From the NCBI GenBank assembly GCA_022710185.1, contig JAKLHK010000011.1, positions 25,244-89,243 on the forward strand: a stretch of DNA of 64,000 nt, in the 5' to 3' direction. This document shows positions 36,144 to 45,623 of this stretch, piece by piece. The stretch's first letter is position 1, and each line of letters begins with the position of its first letter. The notes beneath the pieces are model-generated. The model worked only from the letters and a program-made list of their open reading frames with translations. It was not told the origin of the DNA and searched no databases. The stretch is from Bacteroidota bacterium (GTDB taxonomy: Bacteria > Bacteroidota > Bacteroidia > Bacteroidales > JAGNHN01). The position numbers and the translations under genes are program-made.

Positions 36144-36704
36144 TTACAGCATGCCCAGCCAGTTTTGCATCATCCTCAATCCATCCTCGGTGATTACTGA
36201 CTCCGGATGGTACTGCACCCCTTCGAGCGCCAGCTCGCGATGGCGCAGGCCCATCACCACCCCCCTGGCATCCCTGGCAGTGACGCAGAGCTCCCCGGGC
36301 AGGCCGTCCTCCTGTACCGCCCAGGAATGGTAGAGGCCGACGATGGTTCCCTCATTTATTCCCTCATACAAGGGGGAGGGCTGAGCCAGGGACAGCTGCG
36401 CAGCCTTGCCATGGCGTACCTGCTCAAGTCGGAAAAGGCTCCCGCCGAAGGCCACGGCCAAAGCCTGATGACCCAGGCAGACGCCGAGCAGCGGTAGCCT
36501 TCCTGCGGAGGACCGGATCAGCTGCATCATCAGGGGGAAGTCGCCGGGCAGGCCCGGGCCGGGGGAAAGGATGAGGCCGTCGACTCCGTCCAGGCAAGGG
36601 ACGTCGTCCCTCAGGCTGGACCACACGATCACCTCCACTCGGCCTGAAGAACGCAGCAGCTCCACCAGGTTCCAGGTGAAGGAATCATTATTGTCGAGGA
36701 TCAA
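36144..36704 (-). CDS. pabA: Aminodeoxychorismate/anthranilate synthase glutaminase subunit (PabA/TrpG)
   Basis: A class I glutamine amidotransferase, about 187 aa. The opening ILDNNDSFTWNLVELL matches PabA/TrpG; the nucleophile is Cys in LLGVCLGHQALA, and the His-Glu pair is in LEGVQYHPESVITEDG. It supplies ammonia to the synthase subunit that converts chorismate. Because pabB and pabC lie divergently next to it, aminodeoxychorismate (folate) synthesis is more likely than tryptophan. No ATG or GTG occurs between the promoter (-7 TACTTTTG, 36747-36754) and the conserved core, so TTG 36704 is the best ordinary start; it makes the protein about three residues shorter than E. coli PabA. An ATC at 36719 would give the usual length but would be non-canonical. 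Confidence 0.85.
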   Translation of the reverse strand: MILDNNDSFTWNLVELLRSSGRVEVIVWSSLRDDVPCLDGVDGLILSPGPGLPGDFPLMMQLIRSSAGRLPLLGVCLGHQALAVAFGGSLFRLEQVRHGKAAQLSLAQPSPLYEGINEGTIVGLYHSWAVQEDGLPGELCVTARDARGVVMGLRHRELALEGVQYHPESVITEDGLRMMQNWLGML

Positions 36705-36712
36705 TACCTTTG
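36705..36712 (+). promoter_or_regulatory. -7 element of pabB, abutting the pabA start
   Basis: TACCTTTG on the plus strand directly next to the pabA TTG start codon (36702-36704). Expected transcript start near 36719, running into the pabA promoter. Confidence 0.55.
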
Positions 36713-36746
36713 TGGTGATGGTGCTGAGTATTTTACCGGAAGAAAG

Positions 36747-36754
36747 CAAAAGTA
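36747..36754 (-). promoter_or_regulatory. -7 element of pabA
   Basis: TACTTTTG on the minus strand; expected transcript start near 36740, so the pabA and pabB transcripts would overlap by about 20 bases at their 5' ends. Confidence 0.5.
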
Positions 36755-36768
36755 CGCAGAAGGAATGG

Positions 36769-37725
36769 ATGGTAGCCCGGATGAACGCCCTGGGTGCCCA
36801 GGGCCGGCCATTCTTCTTCATGGCGGACTTCTGCCTGACGGCCTTCTGCATCCTGCCGCTGGACGCGCTAGATGGGCTACCCCTTCGTTTCAGCGTGGGC
36901 GAAAGGTTGCATAACGACCTTGTAATGCCGGGAGGTGAGCCCGTACAGCTCAGGGCTTATCCCCTGCCCTTTTCCGACTACCTTCAACGCTTCAACACCG
37001 TTAAGCACCATCTGGGGCAAGGAGACACCTACCTCTGCAACCTCACCTGTGAGACACCTGTTCGCCTTTCCCATTCGCTGGAACACATCTATGCATTGAG
37101 CCAGGCCCCTTACCGTTTACTCCTGGGCGACAACCTCCTGGTGTTCTCCCCCGAGACTTTCGTGCAGATGCGTGAAGATCGGGTGTTTGCCCACCCCATG
37201 AAAGGTACCATCGACGCCGATCTTCCCGATGCCGCGGCCCGCATCATGGCCGATCCCAAGGAAAAAGCCGAGCATTACACCATTGTGGACCTGCTGCGCA
37301 ACGACCTGAGCATCATTGCCCGCGATGTGCGCGTAGAGCGATTCCGCTATCTTCAGAAGGTGAAGGCACGGGGGCGTAGCCTGCTGCAGGTGAGCTCCGA
37401 GATCAGCGGTGTGCTTCCCCCAGACTGGCCATGCCGTCTGGGAAGCCTGCTCATGTCTTTGCTTCCCGCCGGTTCAGTGAGCGGGGCGCCCAAGGAACGC
37501 ACCATGGAGATCATCCGGGCGGTGGAAGGCTACGAGCGGGGCTTCTACACCGGGGTGATGGGCGTGTTCGACGGCCGCTCGCTCGACAGCGGGGTAATGA
37601 TACGCTATATCGAGCGCACGTCCCGCGGGTTGGTGTACCGCAGTGGGGGCGGCATCACCTGGGACAGCGACCCCGTTAGCGAGTATCAGGAAATGACCGA
37701 TAAGATCTATGTCCCGGCTGTTTGA
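36769..37725 (+). CDS. pabB: Aminodeoxychorismate synthase component I (PabB-like)
   Basis: A 318-aa chorismate-utilising enzyme, shorter than E. coli PabB (about 450 aa) because the N-terminal non-catalytic domain is reduced, as in many PabB of this phylum. Core motifs: AHPMKGTIDAD, YTIVDLLRNDLSIIA, PAGSVSGAPKERTMEIIRAVEGYERG and the terminal YRSGGGITWDSDPVSEYQEMTDK. With the amidotransferase it aminates chorismate to 4-amino-4-deoxychorismate. ATG 36781 (MNALGAQGRPFFF) is an alternative start. The 3' end overlaps pabC by 17 bases. The missing N-terminal tryptophan-binding region argues against TrpE. Confidence 0.88.
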   Translation: MVARMNALGAQGRPFFFMADFCLTAFCILPLDALDGLPLRFSVGERLHNDLVMPGGEPVQLRAYPLPFSDYLQRFNTVKHHLGQGDTYLCNLTCETPVRLSHSLEHIYALSQAPYRLLLGDNLLVFSPETFVQMREDRVFAHPMKGTIDADLPDAAARIMADPKEKAEHYTIVDLLRNDLSIIARDVRVERFRYLQKVKARGRSLLQVSSEISGVLPPDWPCRLGSLLMSLLPAGSVSGAPKERTMEIIRAVEGYERGFYTGVMGVFDGRSLDSGVMIRYIERTSRGLVYRSGGGITWDSDPVSEYQEMTDKIYVPAV

Positions 37726-38302
37726 AACCCTGCGCATCGAAGCCGATGGGAGCATCCCCCTGCTGCCCTGGCACCTGGCCCGCATGGAACGCAGCTGTCG
37801 CGCACTATTTGGGCAAGCTCCTCCGAACCTCAATGAAATACTGCTACAACCTCCTGAAGACCTGAGAGGCATGCCTGTCCGTTGCCGCGTAGATTACGAC
37901 AAGCAGATCAGGTCGGTGCAGCACCAAGGCTATGAGGCCCGATCAATCCAACGGCTCGCCCTGGTGGAGGCCGACGATATGGAATACCCCCATAAGTTCG
38001 CCGAGCGGGGACGTCTGGACGGCCTGAGGGTCAGGGCTAGTGCTGACGAGGTCATTATCCTGAAACGCGGTTTCCTCACCGACGCCAGCACAGCCAACAT
38101 TGTGCTGCGCATCGAAGACAAGCTGCTCACCCCGGACACTCCCCTGCTGCCTGGCACCCGACGGGCCTTACTGTTGGAACAAGGGATCATCCACGAGGCC
38201 GCTCTCCGGGTTGAGGACATTCTACGCTGCCAGGAAGTATACCTCATCAACGCCCTGCGCCCACTGGGAAATCCTGTATCACCTTTATCCTTGTGGCAAT
38301 GA
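37709..38302 (+). CDS. pabC: Aminotransferase class IV, probably 4-amino-4-deoxychorismate lyase
   Basis: A 197-aa PLP enzyme, short for the class IV fold. The PLP lysine is expected in EYPHKFAERG; GFLTDASTANIVLRI is the conserved substrate/PLP loop, and TPLLPGTRRALLLEQG the phosphate-binding turn. It would convert aminodeoxychorismate to p-aminobenzoate and pyruvate, completing the pabB-pabC pair for folate. Start at ATG 37709 overlaps pabB by 17 bases, strong evidence for translational coupling. Its stop overlaps the next start (ATGA, 38299-38302). Confidence 0.82.
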   Translation: MSRLFETLRIEADGSIPLLPWHLARMERSCRALFGQAPPNLNEILLQPPEDLRGMPVRCRVDYDKQIRSVQHQGYEARSIQRLALVEADDMEYPHKFAERGRLDGLRVRASADEVIILKRGFLTDASTANIVLRIEDKLLTPDTPLLPGTRRALLLEQGIIHEAALRVEDILRCQEVYLINALRPLGNPVSPLSLWQ

Positions 38303-39240
38303 AAATGGTCCCTTCCACCTGGACTTCCAGCATCATCAATTGCAGCAAAGGCCTTCTTCCCGCCCTTTTGATTGCTCTTCTCCCGAATATTATATCCTCC
38401 CAGGAGAGTGATTTCCCCTCGGCAGACGCAGCGGCTGAGGCAACGGCCAACATCGATACCCTGATCAGTGTGCTGGAGATCAACGGTAATTCACTTCTTG
38501 TTCGCCTCGGTTCTGACGCAATTACGGCTATAAATACGGAGAAAGGCCTCGTCGTGATCGATGCCGGAATATCCACCGGATTATCATTGAGATACAAGAC
38601 CATCATTGAGCGCTACTTCCCAGGAAAGGCTGTGAAGTTTGTCATCAACACCCATGCACATCCGGACCATTATGGCGGCAATGCCGCGTTTTCCGATGCA
38701 ACGGTTATCGGGCAGGAGAACGGTCCAGGGGAGATCGATAGTCATTGGAAGGATACAACCAGGGTCATCCGAAGGATACAAGGGATCATTAAGGAATATG
38801 AATTATTGATGCAGAATTACGAGGAGAACTCCGCTGACTGGAACCAGGCATTCATGGAGAAGCTGCGCTATCAATATGCCCTGGAAGATACCAAAGGCCC
38901 GGGATTCATCAGGAAACCCAGCCTGACATTCGCTGACAGCCTTCGTCTGGACCTGGAAGATATGGTGATAGAAATGAAGCATTTTGGAATATGCCACTCT
39001 AAAAGTGATCTCCTGATCTATGTTCCGGAACTGAAACTCCTTTTCACCGGAGACCTGTTCTTCAAGTATGGCCGACCCAGCATCAATTATGAGCAAAACC
39101 GGGACAAGGCACAATGGCTAAGCGCCGTCCAATGGATACAGGCGCGTACTTCGGATATTGAAACAATTATCGGTGGGCACGGGGAGTTGCTCAGCAAGGA
39201 AGACCTGACACGATTCACACAGCTCATCATAGAGGAGTAG
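38299..39240 (+). CDS. Secreted metallo-beta-lactamase-fold hydrolase
   Basis: A 313-aa protein. A hydrophobic stretch at residues about 20-32 (LLPALLIALLPNIISSQ) looks like a signal peptide with a long n-region. The zinc motif is THAHPDH (His119, His121, Asp123, His124), followed by FTGDLFFKYGRPS and the late GGHGEL. This is the layout of subclass B3/glyoxalase-like MBL proteins, but the enzymatic substrate cannot be told. The ATG 38299 overlaps the pabC stop (ATGA), so it is in the pab transcript although no folate role is obvious. Confidence 0.78.
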   Translation: MKMVPSTWTSSIINCSKGLLPALLIALLPNIISSQESDFPSADAAAEATANIDTLISVLEINGNSLLVRLGSDAITAINTEKGLVVIDAGISTGLSLRYKTIIERYFPGKAVKFVINTHAHPDHYGGNAAFSDATVIGQENGPGEIDSHWKDTTRVIRRIQGIIKEYELLMQNYEENSADWNQAFMEKLRYQYALEDTKGPGFIRKPSLTFADSLRLDLEDMVIEMKHFGICHSKSDLLIYVPELKLLFTGDLFFKYGRPSINYEQNRDKAQWLSAVQWIQARTSDIETIIGGHGELLSKEDLTRFTQLIIEE

Positions 39241-39328
39241 GTCAGATCTCCGTTGAACCATGATTCCCCCGAGGTGTTATATGGGTGAATGATAGGTTAT
39301 CTCAAATAAGTACTAACTGCCAGGATAA

Positions 39329-39922
39329 ATGATGTCTGCCATGTCAACGCGGAGGCTCGTCATCGCTGCAGGGCTCTTCCTGCTGACCTTCAGCACAACC
39401 AGGGCACAGGTGAAGATGGAGAGGGAATACCGTCTGAAAGAAGGCCAGGTCCCTGCACCGGCCACGGATTTCATCTCTTCTCTTGGGGAGCTGACCAGGC
39501 TTCGGTGGTACCGGGAGGAAAGCTTGGACGGCATTTCGGTTGAGGCCAAGTTCCTGCTGGACGGCAGGAAATACAGTATAGAGTTCGACACCAGCGGCCG
39601 TTTACAGGATGTGGAATTTATCATACCGGCCGCCCGTATCCCCTCCCCAGCCCTGGAACGCCTGAAAACAGGCCTTGACAGCCACTTTTCAAACTGGAAG
39701 TTCAGCAAAGTCCAGCGGCAGCATCAGGGCGAACCTGACCTGCACCGTCTTTATATCATGGAGAATGTGCTTGCAAAGGGCCTGGAACTTTTCTATGAAG
39801 TGGAGTTACGAGGAGAAAAAAATGGTGTGGCCGGGTTGTACGAGGTTAAAGCAGATCGCGATGGCAGTATCCTTGCAGTGAAGCACATCCTTCCTAAAGC
39901 TGCCGAACACCTTGAATATTAA
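39329..39922 (+). CDS. Periplasmic PepSY-like protein
   Basis: A 197-aa protein with a signal peptide (LVIAAGLFLLTFSTTRAQ). Two tandem repeats with the pattern of PepSY-like (BLIP-related) domains are seen: DGRKYSIEFDTSGRLQDVEF and, after about 60 residues, GLYEVKADRDGSILAVKHIL. Such domains occur in Bacteroidota periplasmic proteins of unknown function. ATG 39341 is a possible start too. The next gene starts inside its last codons, so the two are coupled. Confidence 0.55.
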   Translation: MMSAMSTRRLVIAAGLFLLTFSTTRAQVKMEREYRLKEGQVPAPATDFISSLGELTRLRWYREESLDGISVEAKFLLDGRKYSIEFDTSGRLQDVEFIIPAARIPSPALERLKTGLDSHFSNWKFSKVQRQHQGEPDLHRLYIMENVLAKGLELFYEVELRGEKNGVAGLYEVKADRDGSILAVKHILPKAAEHLEY

Positions 39923-40595
39923 GGCCCTGATCCTGTATTTCCTGCTGGTATACTCAGCAGCGGATATCATGGCCCAGTCCTCGGGCCGCGCCGGTGTCTT
40001 GCCTTCCATTACTTACAGCCATAAACTGGGCAAGGCGTGGGATTACAGCGCCAAACTGGAATCACGTCACCGCCTTCTGCAATATGGGCCGGACTACCCT
40101 GAGGTTGTCCGTTATGAATACCTTCTCAGCGACCTCACCTTCCTTGCTGCGAGAAAGATAGGAGGCCGCGCCAAACTGGCCGGAGGCTTCCGGCTGCGAC
40201 TTGAACCCGGAAGCAGCAATTTCCAAAGCATACAGCAGTTCATCTTCCGGACCGACGCGTCTGGCTTGCGGATCGCTCAGCGTTTGGCGGCCGACCAGAC
40301 CTTTGCTACCGGCGAAGATGCCGAATTCAGGTTCAGGTACAGGGCGGCCCTCGAACTCCCGCTCAATGGGCAACAGGCTGACCCGGGAGAGTATTACCTT
40401 AAGTTCAGCAATGAATACCTCGGCATTACCCAGGGAGGGAAACAGGAGTTGGAAATTCGTGCCGTGGGCCTCATCGGTTACAGCTTTCTGAATGGCCACA
40501 AGCTTGAGGCCGGCATTGACCAGCGCGCGGACCGGCTGCTTCACGGGCCGGCCAGGCACTCGTCCTGGCTCTCGCTCAATTGGTATGTCAAGTGA
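39912..40595 (+). CDS. DUF2490-family outer-membrane protein
   Basis: A 227-aa protein. Signal peptide (MNIKALILYFLLVYSAADIMAQ), then eight or more amphipathic strands such as KLGKAWDYSAKLESRHRLL, KLAGGFRLRLEP and the C-terminal SSWLSLNWYVK, in agreement with DUF2490, predicted outer-membrane beta-barrels. The start is a TTG at 39912 that overlaps the upstream stop by 11 bases; no ATG gives a signal peptide. Coupled to the PepSY-like gene; the two may form an envelope pair. Confidence 0.65.
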   Translation: MNIKALILYFLLVYSAADIMAQSSGRAGVLPSITYSHKLGKAWDYSAKLESRHRLLQYGPDYPEVVRYEYLLSDLTFLAARKIGGRAKLAGGFRLRLEPGSSNFQSIQQFIFRTDASGLRIAQRLAADQTFATGEDAEFRFRYRAALELPLNGQQADPGEYYLKFSNEYLGITQGGKQELEIRAVGLIGYSFLNGHKLEAGIDQRADRLLHGPARHSSWLSLNWYVK

Positions 40596-40816
40596 GGACA
40601 GGAGGGAGGGAGGAAATATGAAACAAAAAACAAAAAACAAGGAACGAGAAACTGCACACGAAAAAACTACAGAAGTATCTATATCAAGACCTTACAAAGC
40701 GACACCTTGTATTGGGCAATATACAGGGTAATGACTTGTCGTAGCCGGTCAGTGGAATAGAACGATACGTAGGAAAAGAATACACTGATCCCTAAAGGGA
40801 AATTAACTACCGGGCC
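40596..40816. other. Intergenic region with a heptad array
   Basis: Between converging genes. It contains the heptads at 40624-40651 and otherwise nothing recognisable. Confidence 0.5.
40624..40651 (+). repeat. Heptad array CAAAAAA x2, CAAGGAA, CGAGAAA
   Basis: Four 7-base units without phase shift. The third unit CAAGGAA is identical to the terminal unit of the array at 15302-15329. Confidence 0.65.
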
Positions 40817-41830
40817 TTAGAAAATTCTTGCCCAGCGGTATTGCTTGCGGTCCTTCCAGTAGCCTTTGTGGTAAGCGTAACTCACGATGAGGGGCAACAC
40901 GGTCGTGGCCTCAGCATAGACCATCTGTTCGTACACCGTATCCACCTTGCCCCAGGAGGAGGCCTCCTTGAGGGTTGAGCTGGAACAGGCGCCATCGCGC
41001 ACATCGGCCACGGTGATCTGCACGGCGTACTTGTGCATGGGTGATTCCACACCCATCAGTTCGGCGCAAACCACGGTATCCTGGGCGAAATTCTTGGGTA
41101 CCCCGCCCCCGATCATAAAGAGGCCGGTATCCCCGGCCTGGATCTTGATCTGGGTCAGCTCACGGAAGTCCTTGACGGAATCGATGGAGACGTGGCGCTC
41201 CGGATTGGCCACCTGGTGCAGTACCAGGCCAAAACCGGCTGAGCTGTCGCTGAAGGCGGGACAGAAAATAGGTACGTCATGCTCGAAGCACACCTGTACC
41301 AGGCTGTCCTTTTTCACGCTGTGCTGGGTGAGCCAGCGGCCCATCTCGCGGATAAACTCGCGCGAGCTGTATGGCCTTGGCTCCAGGCTGTCGGCGATCT
41401 CCCTCACCGTGCGGTCGCAGTGCTGGAGGTCCTCCTCGTCGATGAAGGTATCGTAAATGCGGTCGATGTAGTTGTCGCGCAGGTGGCGGTCATCGATGAA
41501 AGGGGTACCCCTGTAATGTTTGAAGCCCAAAGCTTCGAAGAAGTCCATGTCAACGATGGCCGCTCCTGTGGCTACAATGGCGTCGATCATATTGTTCTTC
41601 ACCATATCCACGTATACCTGCATGCACCCTCCGGCGCTGGTGCTGCCGGCCAGGGTGAGGATGGTGGAGCAGCCCTTGTCGGCCAGCATGCGGTTGAAGA
41701 TATCGGCGGCACTGGCCGTGTCCCGGCTGGAGAAGGACATCTCCCGCATAGCGTCGATGATGGGTGAGGCATCGAAGGAGGCGATGTCGATGTGCTGAAT
41801 AGTCTGACGGAGCAGGTCTTTCTTTTCCAT
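40817..41830 (-). CDS. Deoxyhypusine synthase-like protein
   Basis: A 337-aa protein of the deoxyhypusine synthase superfamily. The NAD-binding opening is seen as TLAGSTSAGG (about residues 59-68), followed by DAIVATGAAIVDMDFFEALG. The lysine that forms the enzyme-butylimine intermediate is kept as Lys295 in KEASSWGKVDTVY, and GGGVPKNFAQ (241-250) stands for the GGGxPKH motif. In eukaryotes and archaea the enzyme modifies eIF5A with spermidine; bacteria lack eIF5A, so a polyamine-synthesising or -exchanging reaction is more likely. The upstream neighbour is agmatinase (14-base gap), which makes putrescine, so the pair probably forms a polyamine unit. Confidence 0.8.
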   Translation of the reverse strand: MEKKDLLRQTIQHIDIASFDASPIIDAMREMSFSSRDTASAADIFNRMLADKGCSTILTLAGSTSAGGCMQVYVDMVKNNMIDAIVATGAAIVDMDFFEALGFKHYRGTPFIDDRHLRDNYIDRIYDTFIDEEDLQHCDRTVREIADSLEPRPYSSREFIREMGRWLTQHSVKKDSLVQVCFEHDVPIFCPAFSDSSAGFGLVLHQVANPERHVSIDSVKDFRELTQIKIQAGDTGLFMIGGGVPKNFAQDTVVCAELMGVESPMHKYAVQITVADVRDGACSSSTLKEASSWGKVDTVYEQMVYAEATTVLPLIVSYAYHKGYWKDRKQYRWARIF

Positions 41831-41844
41831 GATGTTCCGGGAGG

Positions 41845-42690
41845 TTAGCGGTTGAACTTATAACTGAGTAGTTTATACAGTAGCTTGGAGGCCAGGAAGT
41901 CGGGGGCCTTGTTGTTGGGATTGGGGCAAAGCTCCACCACGTCGAAGCCTACGATATTGGCGTTCTCGTTCACTTCGCGCAGCAGTCCGATCACCTGGTA
42001 CCACAACAGCCCGCCTGGTTCCGGGGTCCCGGTGCTCGGCATAACGGAAGGGTCGAAGGCATCCAGGTCGATCGTGACGTAAACATTGCTGCTGAGGTTG
42101 TTGATCACCCGGCTGATCCAGTTTCGGCTCCGCTGTATTTCTTCGGCGAAGACCACCCGGCTGCGGTCCATATAGTCAAGCTCCTCCACATCCATACTGC
42201 GGATGCCCACTTGTACGAAAGGCAGGATATCGGCCACCCGTGACATCACGCAGGCGTGGTTGTTGGGACTGCCTTCATATTCGGGGCGAAGGTCGGAATG
42301 GGCGTCGATCTGCAGAACGGTCAGGTCAGGCCAGTGTTGGGCATAGGCCTGCACCGCGCCAATGGTCACGCTGTGCTCCCCGCCGAGGGTGACCACAAAC
42401 TTTTTTTGCTGCAGCAAAGCGTCCACACGCTCGCGCACGGCTTCCACCATGGCCTCAGGGCTGGCATTGGCCGTTACCGGGGCGTCGGTATGTATACCGA
42501 CCTTCCATACTTCGCTGTCGGTTTCGATGTCGTAGAGTTCCATATTGGCCGACGCGTGCAGCAGGGCTTCGGGGCCTTTGTCGGCGCCTTTCACCCAGGT
42601 GCTGGTACCGTCGTATGGAACCGGAAGGATAACGACAGGGGAAGTTTCGATGGCGGGGTTGCCCTCAGGGAAGCCTCCGTAGTGGATCAT
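41845..42690 (-). CDS. speB: Agmatinase (arginase/ureohydrolase family)
   Basis: A 281-aa ureohydrolase. The binuclear manganese site is intact: GGEHSVT, DAHSDLR (Asp-Ala-His-Ser-Asp) and DLDAFDPS. The family opening ILPVPYDGTSTWVKGADKGPEALL and the substrate loop are typical of agmatinase, which hydrolyses agmatine to putrescine and urea; arginase is a weaker alternative. Start ATG 42690 lies 32 bases after TATCTTTG; the frame runs further upstream only through the promoter. In an operon with the deoxyhypusine-synthase-like gene. Confidence 0.88.
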   Translation of the reverse strand: MIHYGGFPEGNPAIETSPVVILPVPYDGTSTWVKGADKGPEALLHASANMELYDIETDSEVWKVGIHTDAPVTANASPEAMVEAVRERVDALLQQKKFVVTLGGEHSVTIGAVQAYAQHWPDLTVLQIDAHSDLRPEYEGSPNNHACVMSRVADILPFVQVGIRSMDVEELDYMDRSRVVFAEEIQRSRNWISRVINNLSSNVYVTIDLDAFDPSVMPSTGTPEPGGLLWYQVIGLLREVNENANIVGFDVVELCPNPNNKAPDFLASKLLYKLLSYKFNR

Positions 42691-42722
42691 AGCAGTGCGT
42701 CTAGGGGGTTTTTCTGTGCCTG

Positions 42723-42730
42723 CAAAGATA
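42723..42730 (-). promoter_or_regulatory. -7 element of speB
   Basis: TATCTTTG on the minus strand. Confidence 0.6.
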
Positions 42731-42923
42731 AGGACAATGTTGGAGCATTGGGGTAGGGTATTGCATGTCGAGCGTTGAGCTTGGAGCATTGCCTTTCCTT
42801 ATTTGCCAAATAGTCAGTTGCTTATAGGCTAACATGCCATAATGTCTTCTTTATCAAGAATAAAGCACAGGGCAGGGATTTTGATGAAGGGACGGGAACC
42901 TTATTTTTCATCTCTACCATACG

Positions 42924-45548
42924 ATGAACTTCAACCAATATACCATCAAGGCGCAGGAGGCCCTGGGCAAGGCGCAGGAGACGGCCATGCGCATGGAGCA
43001 CCAGGCTATCAGCAGCGAGCATCTGCTGCAAGGCATATTGCTGACAGACGAGCGCCTGGTAAGCGCCCTCTTCAACCGGTTGGGGGTGTCTTTGCCACCC
43101 CTGGTGCAAGCCTTGTCCAAACAGCTTGGCTCCATTCCCAGAGTGCAGGGTGGGGAGCAGTACTTTTCGCGGGAAGCCAGTGCTGCGTTGCAAAAGGCGC
43201 TCTCCTATCTTCCGGGTTTCAAGGACGAATACGTGAGCCTGGAACACTTGCTGCTGGCCCTGGCCGACGGTAGTGATGCCACGGCGCGTATGCTGAAGGA
43301 TGCCGGCATTCGTCAGCAGGAGCTGCGTCAGGCCATACTGGAGCTGCGCAAGGGGGGCACCGTGAATTCGCCCGGGGCCGAGGACAGCCTGGATGCCCTC
43401 AACCGTTATGCCCGCAATCTTAATTCCCTGGCCAGGGACGGCAGGCTGGACCCAGTGATCGGCCGGGAGGACGAGATCCGGCGCATCCTGCAAATCCTTT
43501 CGCGGCGCACCAAGAACAATCCCATCCTTATCGGGGAGCCGGGCACAGGCAAAACAGCTATTGCCGAGGGGCTGGCGCACCGGATTATCAATGGGGATGT
43601 GCCGGAAAACCTGAAAGACAAGAAGATATACAGTCTGGACCTGGGCTCACTCATCGCCGGGGCGAAATACAAGGGGGAATTTGAAGAGAGGTTGAAGGCC
43701 GTTGTAAAGGAGGTGATCGGCAGCGAGGGGGAAATTCTGCTCTTCATTGACGAGATACACACCCTGGTGGGTGCCGGGGCCTCTGAAGGCGCCATGGATG
43801 CGGCCAACATCCTCAAACCGGCCCTGGCCCGGGGAGAGCTGAGGGCCATAGGCGCAACTACCCTTAAAGAATACCAGAAGTATTTCGAAAAGGACAAGGC
43901 CCTGGAGCGCCGTTTTCAGATCGTGATGGTGGATGAGCCCGACGCCGCATCGGCCATCTCCATTTTGCGAGGGCTCAAGGAACGCTATGAGGCCCATCAT
44001 CAGGTAAGGATACTGGATGAGGCCATCGTGGCCGCCGTAGAGCTTTCGCAGCGCTACATTACTGACCGTTTCCTTCCTGACAAGGCCATCGACCTGATCG
44101 ACGAGGCGGCGGCACGCCTGCGCCTCGAAATGAACTCCGTCCCCGAGGAGCTCGACGAGGTGGAGCGCCGGATCCGGCAGCTGGAGATTGAGCGTGAGGC
44201 CGTCAAGCGGGAGAAGGACCAGTCGCACATGGAACCCATCGTCAGGGAGCTGGCCGGCCTGAACGAGAAACGCAGCAGCCTCAGGGCGCGCTGGGATGCG
44301 GAGCGCCGCCTGGTATCGGCCATACAGCAGCACAAACAGCGCATAGAACAGTACCGCCATGAGGCTGAACGCGCCGAACGTGAGGGCGACTATGGCAAGG
44401 TGGCCGAGATACGCTACGGAAGCAGCGTGGAGGAGGAACGCCAGCTGCAGGAGGCCCGCGCCAGGCTCAGCGGGCTTCAGGGGAATGACCCCATGGTCAG
44501 GGAAGAAGTGAGCGCTGAGGAAGTGGCCGGCATCGTGGCCCGCTGGACTGGTATCCCGGTGAGCCGCATGCTCCAGAGTGAGCGGGAGAAGCTGCTGCAT
44601 CTGGAAGAGGAGCTCCATCAGCGGGTGGTGGGACAGGACGAGGCCATCGCCGCCCTGGCCGATGCTATCCGCCGTAGCCGGGCGGGGCTGCAGGACAAGC
44701 GCCGCCCCCTGGGGTCATTCATCTTCCTGGGCACCACGGGCGTGGGCAAGACCGAGCTTGCCAAGGCCCTGGCGGCCTTCCTGTTCAACGACGAGAATGC
44801 TATGGTGCGCATCGACATGTCGGAATATCAGGAACGCCATGCCGTATCGCGCCTGGTGGGCGCCCCTCCGGGCTATGTAGGCTATGATGAGGGCGGACAG
44901 CTCACTGAGAAGGTCAGGAGGAAACCTTATAGCGTGGTGCTCCTTGATGAGATCGAGAAGGCCCACCCCGACGTGTTCAACATTCTGCTCCAGGTGCTGG
45001 ACGACGGCCGGCTGACCGATAACAAGGGCCGCACGGCTGACTTCCGCAACAGCATCGTCATTATGACCTCCAACCTGGGATCTGATATCCTTCGCGACCG
45101 GCTGGAAGGACAGGATGGTGAAGCCGGCGAGGCAGCCTTCCGTGCAGCACGCGAGGAGGTGTTCGCCCTGATGAAGCGCAGTCTGAGACCGGAGTTCCTC
45201 AACCGCATCGACGAGATCATCATGTTCCGTCCCCTGAGCCGCGAGCAGATCCGTGAGATCGTAGGGATGCAGTTGCTGGAGCTTGGGCGTATGCTGAAGG
45301 AAAGCCGGATGCTCCTCAGCTGGAGCCCAGGGGCCCTTGACTTGCTGGCCCGGGAAGGCTACGACCCGCAATACGGGGCAAGGCCCTTGAAGCGGGTGGT
45401 GCAACGCCTGGTGATGAACCCGCTCTCCCGCCTCATCCTCGAAGGCCGTATGGGACTCGGGGAAGAGGCCTCCCTGGATTTGGAAGGCGACCGTTTGAGG
45501 ATCCGTATTAGCAGGCTGGCGGTCGATGAGGGAACATCAGCCCCTTAA
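42924..45548 (+). CDS. clpB: ATP-dependent chaperone ClpB
   Basis: An 874-aa AAA+ disaggregase of usual length. N-terminal Clp repeats ([20 protein letters not shown]), first AAA domain with Walker A GEPGTGKT, middle coiled-coil domain (residues about 405-530, very rich in Glu/Arg/Gln, with an in-frame [10 protein letters not shown]) that docks DnaK, second AAA domain with GTTGVGKT and [21 protein letters not shown], and a C-terminal D2-small domain. It rescues aggregated proteins with DnaK. No clear TAnnTTTG box in front, which fits use of a heat-shock control not seen here. Confidence 0.96.
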   Translation: MNFNQYTIKAQEALGKAQETAMRMEHQAISSEHLLQGILLTDERLVSALFNRLGVSLPPLVQALSKQLGSIPRVQGGEQYFSREASAALQKALSYLPGFKDEYVSLEHLLLALADGSDATARMLKDAGIRQQELRQAILELRKGGTVNSPGAEDSLDALNRYARNLNSLARDGRLDPVIGREDEIRRILQILSRRTKNNPILIGEPGTGKTAIAEGLAHRIINGDVPENLKDKKIYSLDLGSLIAGAKYKGEFEERLKAVVKEVIGSEGEILLFIDEIHTLVGAGASEGAMDAANILKPALARGELRAIGATTLKEYQKYFEKDKALERRFQIVMVDEPDAASAISILRGLKERYEAHHQVRILDEAIVAAVELSQRYITDRFLPDKAIDLIDEAAARLRLEMNSVPEELDEVERRIRQLEIEREAVKREKDQSHMEPIVRELAGLNEKRSSLRARWDAERRLVSAIQQHKQRIEQYRHEAERAEREGDYGKVAEIRYGSSVEEERQLQEARARLSGLQGNDPMVREEVSAEEVAGIVARWTGIPVSRMLQSEREKLLHLEEELHQRVVGQDEAIAALADAIRRSRAGLQDKRRPLGSFIFLGTTGVGKTELAKALAAFLFNDENAMVRIDMSEYQERHAVSRLVGAPPGYVGYDEGGQLTEKVRRKPYSVVLLDEIEKAHPDVFNILLQVLDDGRLTDNKGRTADFRNSIVIMTSNLGSDILRDRLEGQDGEAGEAAFRAAREEVFALMKRSLRPEFLNRIDEIIMFRPLSREQIREIVGMQLLELGRMLKESRMLLSWSPGALDLLAREGYDPQYGARPLKRVVQRLVMNPLSRLILEGRMGLGEEASLDLEGDRLRIRISRLAVDEGTSAP

Positions 45549-45623
45549 GCAAAAAAAAAGGACGGGGCGCTGGTGAATCAAAAAAATTCTTCATCTTTGC
45601 CGCTCATTTAATTCAATTTCAGA

